From assembly GCA_030704615.1 (NCBI GenBank), contig CM060732.1, positions 24,614,001 through 24,678,000 on the forward strand: a DNA stretch of 64,000 bases, read 5' to 3'. The DNA comes from Takakia lepidozioides (taxonomy: Eukaryota; Streptophyta; Takakiopsida; Takakiales; Takakiaceae). Each line of letters opens with the position of its first letter. The first letter of the stretch is position 1. The notes under the pieces are model-generated. The model did not search any database. It had not been told where the DNA came from and saw only the letters and a list, made by a program, of their open reading frames with translations. The position numbers and the translations under genes are program-made. This document shows, in pieces, positions 22,632 through 31,657 of this stretch.

Positions 22632-23912
22632 AGCTTGTGCCATTTGGCCCAAGTGTCCAGTGTCATCTGAGTCCAAGTGCAATCCCCTATGTATCCAAGT
22701 GAGTCTCCTAGGTCTAGGCCCAAATGCGACCTCTAGGGTATCATACTTAGCAATCAACGGACACGTGTCCATATTCACACAGCGATAACACGCACGAAAT
22801 GATGAATGAGACAGGGCGGTATAGGATGATCCGTATGGGATGTCGAGGTTGTCACAATAGATCAGCGAAAAAGGCTTAAATGGATTTAACCAAATCATAC
22901 CATATGTTTAAAGTTTGGATTCATTCACTCCCAGGGAGGCCCTTCTCTAGCTGCCGATCAGTTGAGAGAGTCCATACGAGAGAGACGAAGCGACCGTTGG
23001 GCCTCACTCTCTCCTCGTTTTTATAATTAGGAAATGAGACCCTTTTATAAAATAAAATATTTTTTAAAAGAGGGATTGGAGCCATCTTTAATTTATTAAA
23101 AAAAATATAAGGAAAAAATAACCTTGCAAAGGCCATAAAGGTTGATAAACGAGTCATCGCTCCGAGCCTAGTACCGATCAAGACAATGAAGAAAAGAAAG
23201 ACAGACTGATGCTAAAGATAGATCAGAAATATGACAGAAGCTAGCATGGAGTGCTAGACCGGAGGAACCTAGAGTTACGAGAGCCAAAGGCTGTGTAAGA
23301 CTAAGAATTAGAGACTACCTGTGTTACGCTTAGGAGGATCGTAAGTTGACTGAGCTTTAGATTTTGCATTTCCTAAAGTTGCGCCAATGATGGGAGTACA
23401 CATAGCACTACGAGAGTTTCAAGCACCGCCGGGAGGGCGTCGTTCCACTCAACTCTTGATTCTGAAATCCTCCAGCAGATGATTCGTCCCTTTCCCCCAC
23501 GAGCTGTCGAAGGCAGTGAGCAGCTGGGTTCTCCTTCTATCCCACACCTACAAAGAGCTGCTGGAAGCACAAGCCACGATTTTCGAGCCTACACCAGGTC
23601 TGAGTGAACCATGTACATTAACACCCTCTGCAAACTTGGGGTCTCATTTCGGACGTACAACACAACACATCTCAATTTCCAGATATGCCAGAGGATTAGA
23701 CTCCTAATAGAGTCCCAAACTGGGCAATTGCAGATGACACCCTCACTGATGTTTAGGAGCAAGGAAGAGAGTTTCAATTCTTCACACATGGGCCAATGAC
23801 ACATGCTACCCTAGAGGTCACACTTGGGCCTCGACATAGAAAGACGCACTGGGATACATAGGAGATCTTGAACTTGGGCTTAGATGACACTGGACACTTG
23901 GGCCAACGGCAT
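22632..23912. repeat. Inverted repeat arms (about 115 bp) around a dispersed-repeat copy
   Basis: The segment 22,632-22,748 and the complement of 23,795-23,912 match at roughly 80 percent by eye. Shared blocks are ACCCTAGAGGTC, ACTTGGGCC and GATGACACTGGACACTTGGG. The arms enclose about 1.05 kb holding the second copy of the dispersed repeat. No target duplication was found, so it may be two inverted copies of one repeat rather than one element. Confidence 0.4.
23060..23530 (-). repeat. Dispersed repeat, copy B (LINE-like 3' end)
   Basis: This is the counterpart of 9,345-9,759, with the same block order and orientation. The minus-strand text includes a segment related to the coding end of copy A (23,373-23,530) and an A/T-rich tail with AATAAA near 23,090. 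It is diverged from copy A, so the family is old. Confidence 0.45.
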
Positions 23913-23939
23913 AAGTATGATCGACGGATTTGCTGCGTC

Positions 23940-24228
23940 CACGTCGCATACGGTGGAAGTGGTATGTTGTGAAGTGGTTGGTTTACCACTGTGACACGTC
24001 AGACGTGATTTGGCTTACCACTGTGACATGTAAGTGAACAGTTGGACTCGGAGGCAAGTGATCGTAATCACTGTCTTTAACCACTTCGGACACGTCATGT
24101 CTTTAACCACTGCTGAGTCAAGATCCACTGGTTGTAGACCACTCTGGGGCCAGAGTGGTTGGGTGTCTTTTCCCACTCAAAATGAGTGGTTACCAAAGTG
24201 GTTATTCCGCGTTTTTCTTCTAGTGTGA
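23940..24228. mobile_element. Truncated copy of the CACTA-like foldback family
   Basis: The right end GCGTTTTTCTTCTAGTG (24,212-24,228) matches the termini of the 9,760-11,332 element. It is preceded by the same subterminal text (GAGTGGTTACC, TCTTTAACCACT, GTGGTTATTCCGCG). Only one end could be found; the left boundary is approximate. Confidence 0.5.
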
Positions 24229-24234
24229 TTTGGC

Positions 24235-25125
24235 CTACTTGGCCCTGAGGCTCCTGTCGGGGTGGGGCCTCCTCTTCTCTTGCCAGTGGCTGCACCCCTG
24301 GGGAGCCACTTGAGGAAGATGATTAGAGGGAAGCGGACGAATCCCTCTGAGGTGATCGCTTGTTCTCTTCAGTTCGTCTTGATGGTTAATATCCGTCATG
24401 CGTTGGTCCAGCAGCCTGGAGAGGAGGGTAAAGACATTTGATAGCACATCATTTGCCATGATGTGGGCTGGCTGCTTGCCCCATGGTTTCCCCAAACAGT
24501 CTTCCCTTATCCACCATGACTTGCCTGCGGGGGTGTGGTAGATGTCTGCATCCTCCATCAAAGCCAACACCTGGGTGTTAGGCATGCACTTTAAATATGG
24601 GTGTTCTTCCACATACGCCCCCCAGGTGATAGTCGAGGATGGTGAAATGAGATAGCACGGTAGATGATTGGCAAAGAAATCCTGGATTTTAGCTATGAGC
24701 ATGCACTGAGGGCTGCTGTTGGGGAGACACTTTTCAATAAAACTTAACACATCTTGATTGGTGATCCACATAGATTCCAGATCATGCCTATCTTCAGATG
24801 TAATGAGGATTGAGGCTGGGGGGCCTATTTTGAAGACAATGGGGGTAACACAAGAGGCTTTGGGAGCCTCGTTGGTGGACAAGGCTGAGCAGCCTGGCAA
24901 CACAAGGTCTTGGAAGGATTGTATGGATTTTAGAACAATGGCCACCACCGGACTGCCTGCAATCGTTGAAGGAGAGAGCTTCATAGCGGGGTCCGCCTCT
25001 GGGGAGAATGGAGCTGAGGGAGGTGGAGGGAGATTGGAGGCTTGCGCTTTGACGAGGGGGGGACACTTGTGGGCGATAGGAGGGGTAGTCAGTGAGCAGC
25101 TAGCCTCTAGATGCATAGGATCCAA
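24235..25125 (-). CDS. Orphan 296-codon ORF
   Basis: A single uninterrupted frame runs from ATG 25,125 to a stop at 24,235. The N-terminal third is Pro/Ser/Ala-rich, probably disordered; the middle (WITNQDVLSFIEKCLPN..., FFANHLPCYLI..., WWIREDCLGKPWGKQPAHI) looks globular; the C-terminus is basic. It sits between the truncated CACTA-like end and a Mutator-like end, so it may be an element gene (gag-like) or captured sequence. I recognise no family. Its length makes chance unlikely but not excluded. Confidence 0.4.
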   Translation of the reverse strand: MDPMHLEASCSLTTPPIAHKCPPLVKAQASNLPPPPSAPFSPEADPAMKLSPSTIAGSPVVAIVLKSIQSFQDLVLPGCSALSTNEAPKASCVTPIVFKIGPPASILITSEDRHDLESMWITNQDVLSFIEKCLPNSSPQCMLIAKIQDFFANHLPCYLISPSSTITWGAYVEEHPYLKCMPNTQVLALMEDADIYHTPAGKSWWIREDCLGKPWGKQPAHIMANDVLSNVFTLLSRLLDQRMTDINHQDELKRTSDHLRGIRPLPSNHLPQVAPQGCSHWQEKRRPHPDRSLRAK

Positions 25126-25188
25126 GGGGTCTTTTTGTTTTTGGCAATGTGTACTGGACTAAATTGCAGAAGATCAGCAGATAGAGAT

Positions 25189-25600
25189 GGGGGGATGCTA
25201 AACTGTGAGCGGCTCACGTGAGCGGTAAGATTCTCATGGATGAGGATGAATGTCACCGCAAGGGCCTGTAACCGCGGATGGAAAAACCATGCGGGACCTG
25301 TATCCGCGGAAAAGTCTGCACACAATGAGGCAGTAGTTTGCAACAACGTAGAAGAGACAATGGCAGCAAGCGGATGAATGGAGGGTGGATGTTGGATGAA
25401 TAATGGATGAAAGTTGATGGATTATAAATGAAGGAAGCTGGATGAAATTTTGGTGGATGGTGTGAGTTTGATGAATGAATGTTGGATGAATTTTGGATGT
25501 TCAGGGATGCAATCCGGCACATTGATGGATTAATGCATGCTCATATCATTGGATGAATGTTTGAAAAGAATATGGATGTTGAGATTCTGTAAAAGTCCCG
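25189..25600 (+). mobile_element. Mutator-like end with subterminal GGATGAAT repeats
   Basis: The start GGGGATGCTAAACTGTGAGC followed by GGCTCACGTGAGCGG matches the right-hand terminus of the 21,116-22,162 element. It continues with GGATGAAT/GGATGTTGG repeats (25,370-25,590) like that element's interior. No opposite end was found before the assembly gap, so it is either truncated or the left end of something larger that includes the next gene. Confidence 0.4.
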
Positions 25601-25714
25601 TTGCCTCACAGTTTTTGCAAGAAGGAAACACTCCATAGCTGTACTTAAAATTCTCACAACATACCTTTTCCTAATACTTGGTTCAAACTACCAATATCTA
25701 TTCCACACACTAGA

Positions 25715-28168
25715 CAGGCTTGCGTCAACGCAAGCCTGATCCTAGCCCAAAGACACTGGGGAGAATGCAAGCCATGAGTAGCAGGGTCTGCAGACTTGCG
25801 TTAACGCAAGCCTCAATAGAGGTAGCTTCTATCTTAAAAAACAGCTCACAACATTTAAAAGCATGAAATGAAACCTGTATATGACTCGCTTCATCGCCTG
25901 CTCCCCATTGTAATGTGCATCGAACAAATTCGAACGGTTAATCCCACCATCCACAGCAAATTTGCGGAAGAACGCATGGTCCCAAACGATCCCTTTCCAC
26001 CTCCTTATCCAGGTCTCGAATGACTCATCGGGTATAGCAACGACTATCTTGAAGTCTGTTAGAGATTTCTCCATAACCTCCTCAGCCCTCTCCTCCAACT
26101 GGCACGCAAATAACTTGGTTAGATTTTGCGAATGCACTCAAAGACATTCAACACAGACATTGAAGACCTGTGTCATGATATTCTTACCTGCACCCCGAAT
26201 GTGGCTTTATGAAGCCAGATGTCCCACACTTGGTCACTGAAAGGGGTGACGACTCCAGTGGTGGCGTTCTTCTCGCCCATGGGAAAACTATTTGCTTGCC
26301 GTATAACAGGTTCAGAGTTCCAAATTTGAAGCCACCGTATTTTCACTGCTGGCTCCACGGACCACCATTGCCATGGCAAGCCTGTGCAGCTTCTCTTGTG
26401 TCATTCCAATGAATGCGAACCTCATCCAAAAAATGAGGGCTAAGACCAGGATCAGCTATGTGCAGTTGCTTGGTGAATGCAGTCACCACCTTCTCGCGGA
26501 ATTCGTTCATGTGGAAGGTCATTGCCGCCTCAATACCATAGGCAGTGCGTTCACTTTCTGGAGTTTTTCCATAATATTCCGCTTTTCCCCTCTCTCCCGC
26601 ATCAACAATTTCTTGCTATCCAACCCAAAGGCAACGTTAAAAAGGTCAAACTCCCAAATGTGCAATAGGTACCTGAATCTAAACTTCACAATGATTCAGG
26701 CTTGCGTTGACACAAGCCTGAACATGGGTACATATGAATGATAAAAAAAGGTTGTTTGCAGGACCTACCGTGTACATGTACAGGAACGCATCCCTCGTGA
26801 GTGTGTACCATGTCTCTGCCCTTTTGGAGGTCTCGCACTTCTCAAAGGCCTCAGGTGAAAGAATAGTCTTGAAGCTGGACAATGGCATCCGTCCTACCTT
26901 TTGCATCCTGAATAATGTGTGCACCAAGTTTGTGGTGAGATGGGAAGACTCTGTCTGCCTGCACCATCAAGCCGAGAGTGAGAAAAGGTTCCAATGGCAA
27001 ATAATAGCATCTGAGGTTGCATCAGAATCTGGTGGTTGAAGAGAACTTACTTGTTTACATCATGCTTGGCTGTTAGTAGCTGTGTGTAGTTTCCCTTCGG
27101 ATCCAAAACGCACGCCGCGACGGAGTAATGCCAATCTTTCTCCTCTCGATGCATAGATTCAATGTACTCCAGCCAAGCAAGCAGGCGGTGGTTCCCATCC
27201 CAAACAAAGAACATCTTGTTACTGTACACCTGCAACTCCGGACTCCTGGACAGAGACTGCTCGAATTCCAAATTCACTTCCCTCCAGCACTCATCCCACT
27301 TTCCCTCGATGTCGTTGTCTACCAATCTCTTGTTCCCATTGGAGTCTCCAACAGAAATGTAAAAGACTGGGGTTCCAAACACATACTCGTGCACAAAATC
27401 TCCTTGAAGCTTCCTGATATCCCCGGCCAGGGCAGGACGAACAACAGTCATTGATATCATCCTGCAGAGGGGTACCATGAGGTTCGCCTCCATAACCATC
27501 ATGGATCGGATTACCTGTCCAAATTTCACTTTCGAGCCTGACCTTATCTTGATGGCCATGCCTTTGTAATCCATGTTTGTGTCTTACACTTCTGTCTGGA
27601 CTGCTGTCGCTGCAACAGGGCCTTTGCCCTTTCTCCTCTTCTTCTGCTCATCAGAAACAAGAAATACATTATCAGATCAAAAGCAGGATTCTGTGATCCA
27701 TAAGATCAGTCTTGCGTTAACGCAAGCATGAAGGTCTTCAAAGGACCGTTTGACAACCCCAAACAGGCTGAGATCTACATCCTTTCGTTGACGCAAGCAT
27801 GGATGGGACATCGAAAAGATTCTCTCACAAAAGGTGTTTTCCTTTTCTTGGACACACAACAGGGCTCACAAATAGACTGACATAGATTCTGGCTCCTGCA
27901 TAGGTTTGTATGGACTAAACTTCAGGCTTGCGTGAACGCAAGCCTGGTCTGTTTGCCTGCTTACCTCGCTATCTCTAAAACTATGTTTAGATTGAGAGAC
28001 TCAAATCGATATAAACTCAAAGTTATGGGCATAACCAAATCAGGCTTGCGTCAACGCAAGCTTGCGCTCGATGTTTGTTCCGTGTATCATGCTTCTCTAC
28101 TGAACTACACTATGCAAACTTGAAGTGTTTCAGATGGAAAGGCTATTCAGGGATTCGTTGACACAACC
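25715..28168. repeat. Eight intronic/flanking GTYRAC-centred palindromes, left set
   Basis: Core CTTGCGT-NN-ACGCAAG with flanks CAGG/CCTG. Positions: 25,715-25,738; 25,792-25,813; 26,697-26,720; 27,708-27,730; 27,781-27,802 (left arm decayed); 27,923-27,946; 28,041-28,064; 28,152-28,168 (decayed). Several are perfect over 11-bp arms, and 25,795-25,810 and 27,711-27,726 are perfect 16-mers. All lie in introns or 3' flank of the DGNHR gene; none falls in an exon I could define. Confidence 0.75.
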
Positions 28169-28640
28169 ATGGACAGTGTGCTCTCACACAAAAGCAGGGA
28201 GCAAATATTTACCTCTGTCGGGTGAGCATCCTTGGCCTGATGGTGCTGATCCATCCCTTTTGTTCCCCTTCTCCATCGCCGCGACCTGCTCTCGTAGAGG
28301 CTGCAAGCGAGCAGAATAGTTAGACATGAAGAGAATACAATGCACAGTGTACAAGTAACTGGGCAATGGTTTAGGGTTTTCCTCACCTCGACTTGTATTG
28401 CTTCTTCTTGGGCCTCTTGCAGTGAATGGAGTGGATAAAAACTCAAATCGTCCGGTCCCAACATAGATTGCGTTCCTGCATCTTCCATCTGCTCGTCGTC
28501 GGTTTGAGCCTCGGCATCGTGCCCTGCTCCCGTCTGTGCTCCCTTGTCTTTGCTGTGTTCCTCATTCTCGTCTCCTGCAAGCGAAAAAAAAATCTCCCTC
28601 TTCCCGACCTTTTTCTCTACTAGATGCCGCAACCATTGTT
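25829..28640 (-). CDS. Intron-rich gene with DGNHR motif (ParB/sulfiredoxin-like?), left copy
   Basis: Exons visible on the minus strand: 28,387-28,577 (acidic, after a TTGCAG acceptor), 28,213-28,301, 27,051-27,643 (basic KKRRKGKG start; donor GTAAGT), 26,769-26,958 (exact 1+189 phase match), about 26,173-26,672, and about 25,829-26,137. The central exon carries LMVPLCRMISMTVVRP and, about 100 residues on, MFFVWDGNHRLLAWLEYI, recalling the DGxHR signature of ParB/Srx-fold proteins; that fold is an inference. The next exon has LVHTLFRMQKVGRMPL and ends YMYT at a donor. The plus-strand copy at 41.3-43.2 kb shares these motifs and splice sites, which is the best evidence that this is a real gene family. 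Frame breaks occur before the ATG at 27,574, at the 26,672 junction and twice within 26,173-26,672. The 5' end is unresolved. Confidence 0.55.
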
Positions 28641-29529
28641 TTGAACACCCGTCCTAACCTCTTGCCCTTCATTCTCTCATGTGCTTTCCTTCACTCTCTC
28701 TCGGTAGTGAAATACAAAGACTGCCTCCTTCTGCTACGCTTGAACGCACTCCTATCTGTACTAAACCCCTCCAACTTGCTAGGCACTCCGCACGGTCACT
28801 CTCTCTGAAAGGACGGTGCTTTGCAGAGGGGTATTTCAAATGACGATTGGGGTTTGGGGATGAATGGAAAAGGTCATGTCCGTGACTTTCGTTACATTGT
28901 CCACATAGGGCTTCTTCCTGATGTGTTATGTGCACTTCTTCATCCACCCTGGATGTCGGTGTATGCCATAACATGTGTCCAGTGGTGACACGTTGGTTGT
29001 CGCTGAATTCGGCGCATGCAATGCATTGGATACCTTCTCGGATACGCCCTCAATATAACGGTCAAACTCAACGGTATGTACACGCAAAAATCAATGTAGT
29101 CCATTTAACCCTTGGCTCTTGGCCAATCGCTGCTTGTATAGGCATTGACGTGTAATGGCCATGATCATTCTTTTGATAGTATCAAGCGCCGGTCAGTGTC
29201 GGACATCCTCATCCTTTGGCAGTACATTCTTGGCATCATTGCAGCAGATATTACATCTGTGAGGATTCATACTAGCTGCTTTTGTACTCCTAAGTTCTTC
29301 AGTGCACGTACTCCGTCCTGTGCACTGCACTTTACCTGCACCCACCTTTGCAATGAATCCCACAGCGGACATAGCAAAGTTCTACTGTGCGTCCCATTCA
29401 AGGCCCATTTGCAAGGTTGCGGGTGGAGATGGTCTCGTTGTTGTGCAGGAGGACGTGCTCTGTAGAAGCTTGGAACTTGAAGTTGGAACTGTCCATGTTG
29501 AGAAAGAAGTGTACGATGATTCCGGCAAC
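28641..29529. other. No gene recognised
   Basis: The first part may hold the 5' exon or UTR of the DGNHR gene (an ATG-led frame near 28,690 runs toward the 28,577 acceptor but is not in phase). The rest shows no supported feature. Open frames at 28,669-28,974 and 29,145-29,544 have no motifs. Confidence 0.35.
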
Positions 29530-29660
29530 GACGCTACCGCGTGAGCCCGGCACGTGAGCGTGTGAGCGTACGCTCACACAACGATGACGTGGCGTGAGCC
29601 TACGCTCACGCTGCTGACATGGCGCTGATGCTGACGTGGCGTGAGCCTGGTCCAGGTCAT
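29530..29660. mobile_element. GTGAGC-rich Mutator-like end or satellite of such ends
   Basis: The text ACGCTACCGCGTGAGCCCGG continues into CACGTGAGCG, then TGTGAGCGTACGCTCACA (a perfect 18-bp palindrome, 29,561-29,578), then three GACGTGGCGTGAGCCT-like repeats to about 29,655. The GCTACCG(C/T)GTGAGC start matches the left end of the 21,116 element. No partner end was found. Confidence 0.4.
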
Positions 29661-29766
29661 GCCACGTCACCACAAAGAAGGTGGGCCTATAACCGTGGAG
29701 CCCCCAACTGCTGATTTCACCACATGAAGGTGAAACGGATGAAGGATTTTGGGCTTTCCTGGAGTT

Positions 29767-29999
29767 CAACCTTCTGTTAACAGGAGCTTCATTTCGTAGA
29801 ACTGAAATGAACCTTGTGTCGACACAAGGGGGATTTGGAGAACTTCAAGTAAACCTCGTGTTAACACGAGGTTGTTTTCCTGGAACAAAAATGAACTTCG
29901 TGTTGACACGATGTTGTTTTCTGAGAACTAAAATCAACCTTGTGTCGACACAAGGGGGATTTGGAGAACTTCAAGTAAACCTCGTGTTGACACGAGGTT
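29767..29999. repeat. Cluster of six GTYRAC-centred palindromes with covarying arms
   Basis: Positions: 29,767-29,788 (imperfect), 29,812-29,829 (perfect, CCTTGTGTCGACACAAGG), 29,852-29,873 (perfect 22-mer, core CTCGTGTTAACACGAG), 29,894-29,915 (imperfect), 29,938-29,955 (perfect), 29,978-29,999 (arms perfect). Units 29,811-29,874 and 29,937-30,001 are near-identical direct copies 126 bp apart. The design is that of the palindromes in the DGNHR gene, but the arm bases differ symmetrically. It lies in the 3' flank of the SWIM transposase gene. Confidence 0.75.
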
Positions 30000-30162
30000 G
30001 ATTTGATCATCTGTCTATCTGAAGGTAGTTTTTTGTGTTTGCTAATGAAAAGAGAATGACAAACCAATGCGACAAATGCATTGACCCACGCATAGCAAAG
30101 ATGTTAGACGACATACATTGAGAGACACTAGACTTGAACAGTCATTCCATTACAAGTTGTAG

Positions 30163-31564
30163 TCAAGGAAAACACAGATTTTTATGGGGTTGTATCCCGC
30201 TGTAAAGTGTGTTGACTTCGTTGAAACTCATAGTGGCTTGGTGAATGAAGAAGTCGCGCTTTGGATCACAAACCATCCTTCTCAAGAAGACGAAGTAAAG
30301 GTGTTTGCACGGTATGAACTTCCCTCTCTTTCCCAAACTACTTGAAAGCATAGCAACAAAATCAGGACATGTACAATTGGGAAAATTGGAAACAGTGATG
30401 TCGTACGTCATGTCCTGCAGCGCAGATACGGATGAGATCATGGTGAAGACCCGACCATACCCTGGATCAGGCACTTCCATTGTTCCCGCAACACGAGCGT
30501 GAAGCATTCTGGCGGACTCAATTTTGCCGTAGTGTTCTGCGGTTGGAGGGAATCGTCAAACCAGCTTCCCATTCCGTCTGGTTGGCCACAAGTGAGCGTC
30601 AGGCGGAGGTACTCGTGAACCGCTTCTACTTGAAGCACCTTCACGTGCAATGGAATGTCTGGCTAGGGAGAAACCCGCCTCTTCCAGCATTGCGATCTCT
30701 CGGTGAGTGAGACCTGTGCCCATCTTCACAGGCCACACGGTTGGTGGAGTAGGCTTCCTTACCACGGAAGGCCTCACTGTCCCATGCACACATCTCCCAC
30801 AATCGTCAGCGCAGAACCAGAACTTGTGGTTCTTTGCCTCGCCTTGTCCGTAAGGGAGAAACAAACCTGTGAATGTAGGAGCTGCAGTGCGTTCTTTCCC
30901 TCTGGATATTAATGATGTACATTTTTCATGATTGGTGGCCCTGATCGCCGCGCATTTCACACGCGATCCAGCACTTGGGCGTTCTATATGCCAAACCTTG
31001 TCCAAGCCCATGGACTCGATTATATGCGGCACCACGTTCTGGTCTTCAACCATTGCAGTGACAGTGCTTGATGCAGGGGTCCGCTCTGGGGCTGAGTAGC
31101 CCTCACCTGTGGATGTTCCGCAATTCCATCTCTGATCCAAGGGAACACGTGGCGTCGAGAAGTTCACCTTGTCCGCCCTATGGGAATCTGCATCCGATCC
31201 CGGAGGGGTGTCCAATTTCCGTTTGCAAGACCCGAATCTCTCTTCACCTTCCAGATGGGGAACTCTTCCCACGAGAGGGGTGCCATCTGCACATATGCTC
31301 ACGGCCCGCGCTATTTTGCTGGGATCCCCTGATCTTCCAGCTGCCCGCAACATCAACTCGCTCCTGTCCGGGCCTTTGCCACCAAGGCCACCCCTCAAGA
31401 ATGACCTATATCTGGTTTGCTGCTGCAGAGCACGAATAAGGTCATCGGCCGTCGCCGCATACAAATCTCTTTCTTTTTTTGCCGGATTGCTGCAACCAGG
31501 CATTGTGCACTGTCTCCGCAAGATTGCAAGAAGGCATGTCCGCCATCTCCTCAATGGACATATG
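30163..31564 (-). pseudogene. SWIM-type transposase, C-terminal part
   Basis: This continues the gene at 31,658-33,770 after a 93-bp GT-AG intron. The exon opens HMSIEEMADMPSC... at 31,564, has one frame break at an A7 run near 31,480, then runs to about 30,680 with a Cys-containing segment FWFCADDCGRCVHG (about 30,790). From about 30,650 another frame reads HVKVLQVEAVHEYL... and after a break reaches a SWIM zinc finger: C-T-C-P-D-F...C-K-H (CxCxnCxH) at about 30,290-30,370, ending at the stop 30,163. SWIM fingers are typical of Mutator-type transposases, where they bind DNA. The several breaks suggest a dead copy unless they are consensus errors. Confidence 0.6.
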
Positions 31565-31657
31565 CTGCAAGGCAAAAGAACACAAAACCGATATAAGGAT
31601 TGGACCATGAAACATATATCCGAATCACCCAAACGAAGGTGAATGCAAACCACTCAC

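Noticed and set aside
22515-22898. Minus-strand frame with repeated YPYP peptides
   Set aside because: It arises from the noncoding GGTATGGATAAATT repeats and the inverted-repeat arm; no sign of selection.
29807-30001. Plus-strand frame with a repeated NLVSTQGGFGELQVN-like peptide
   Set aside because: The peptide repetition simply reflects the direct duplication of palindromic DNA; no start context or motif.
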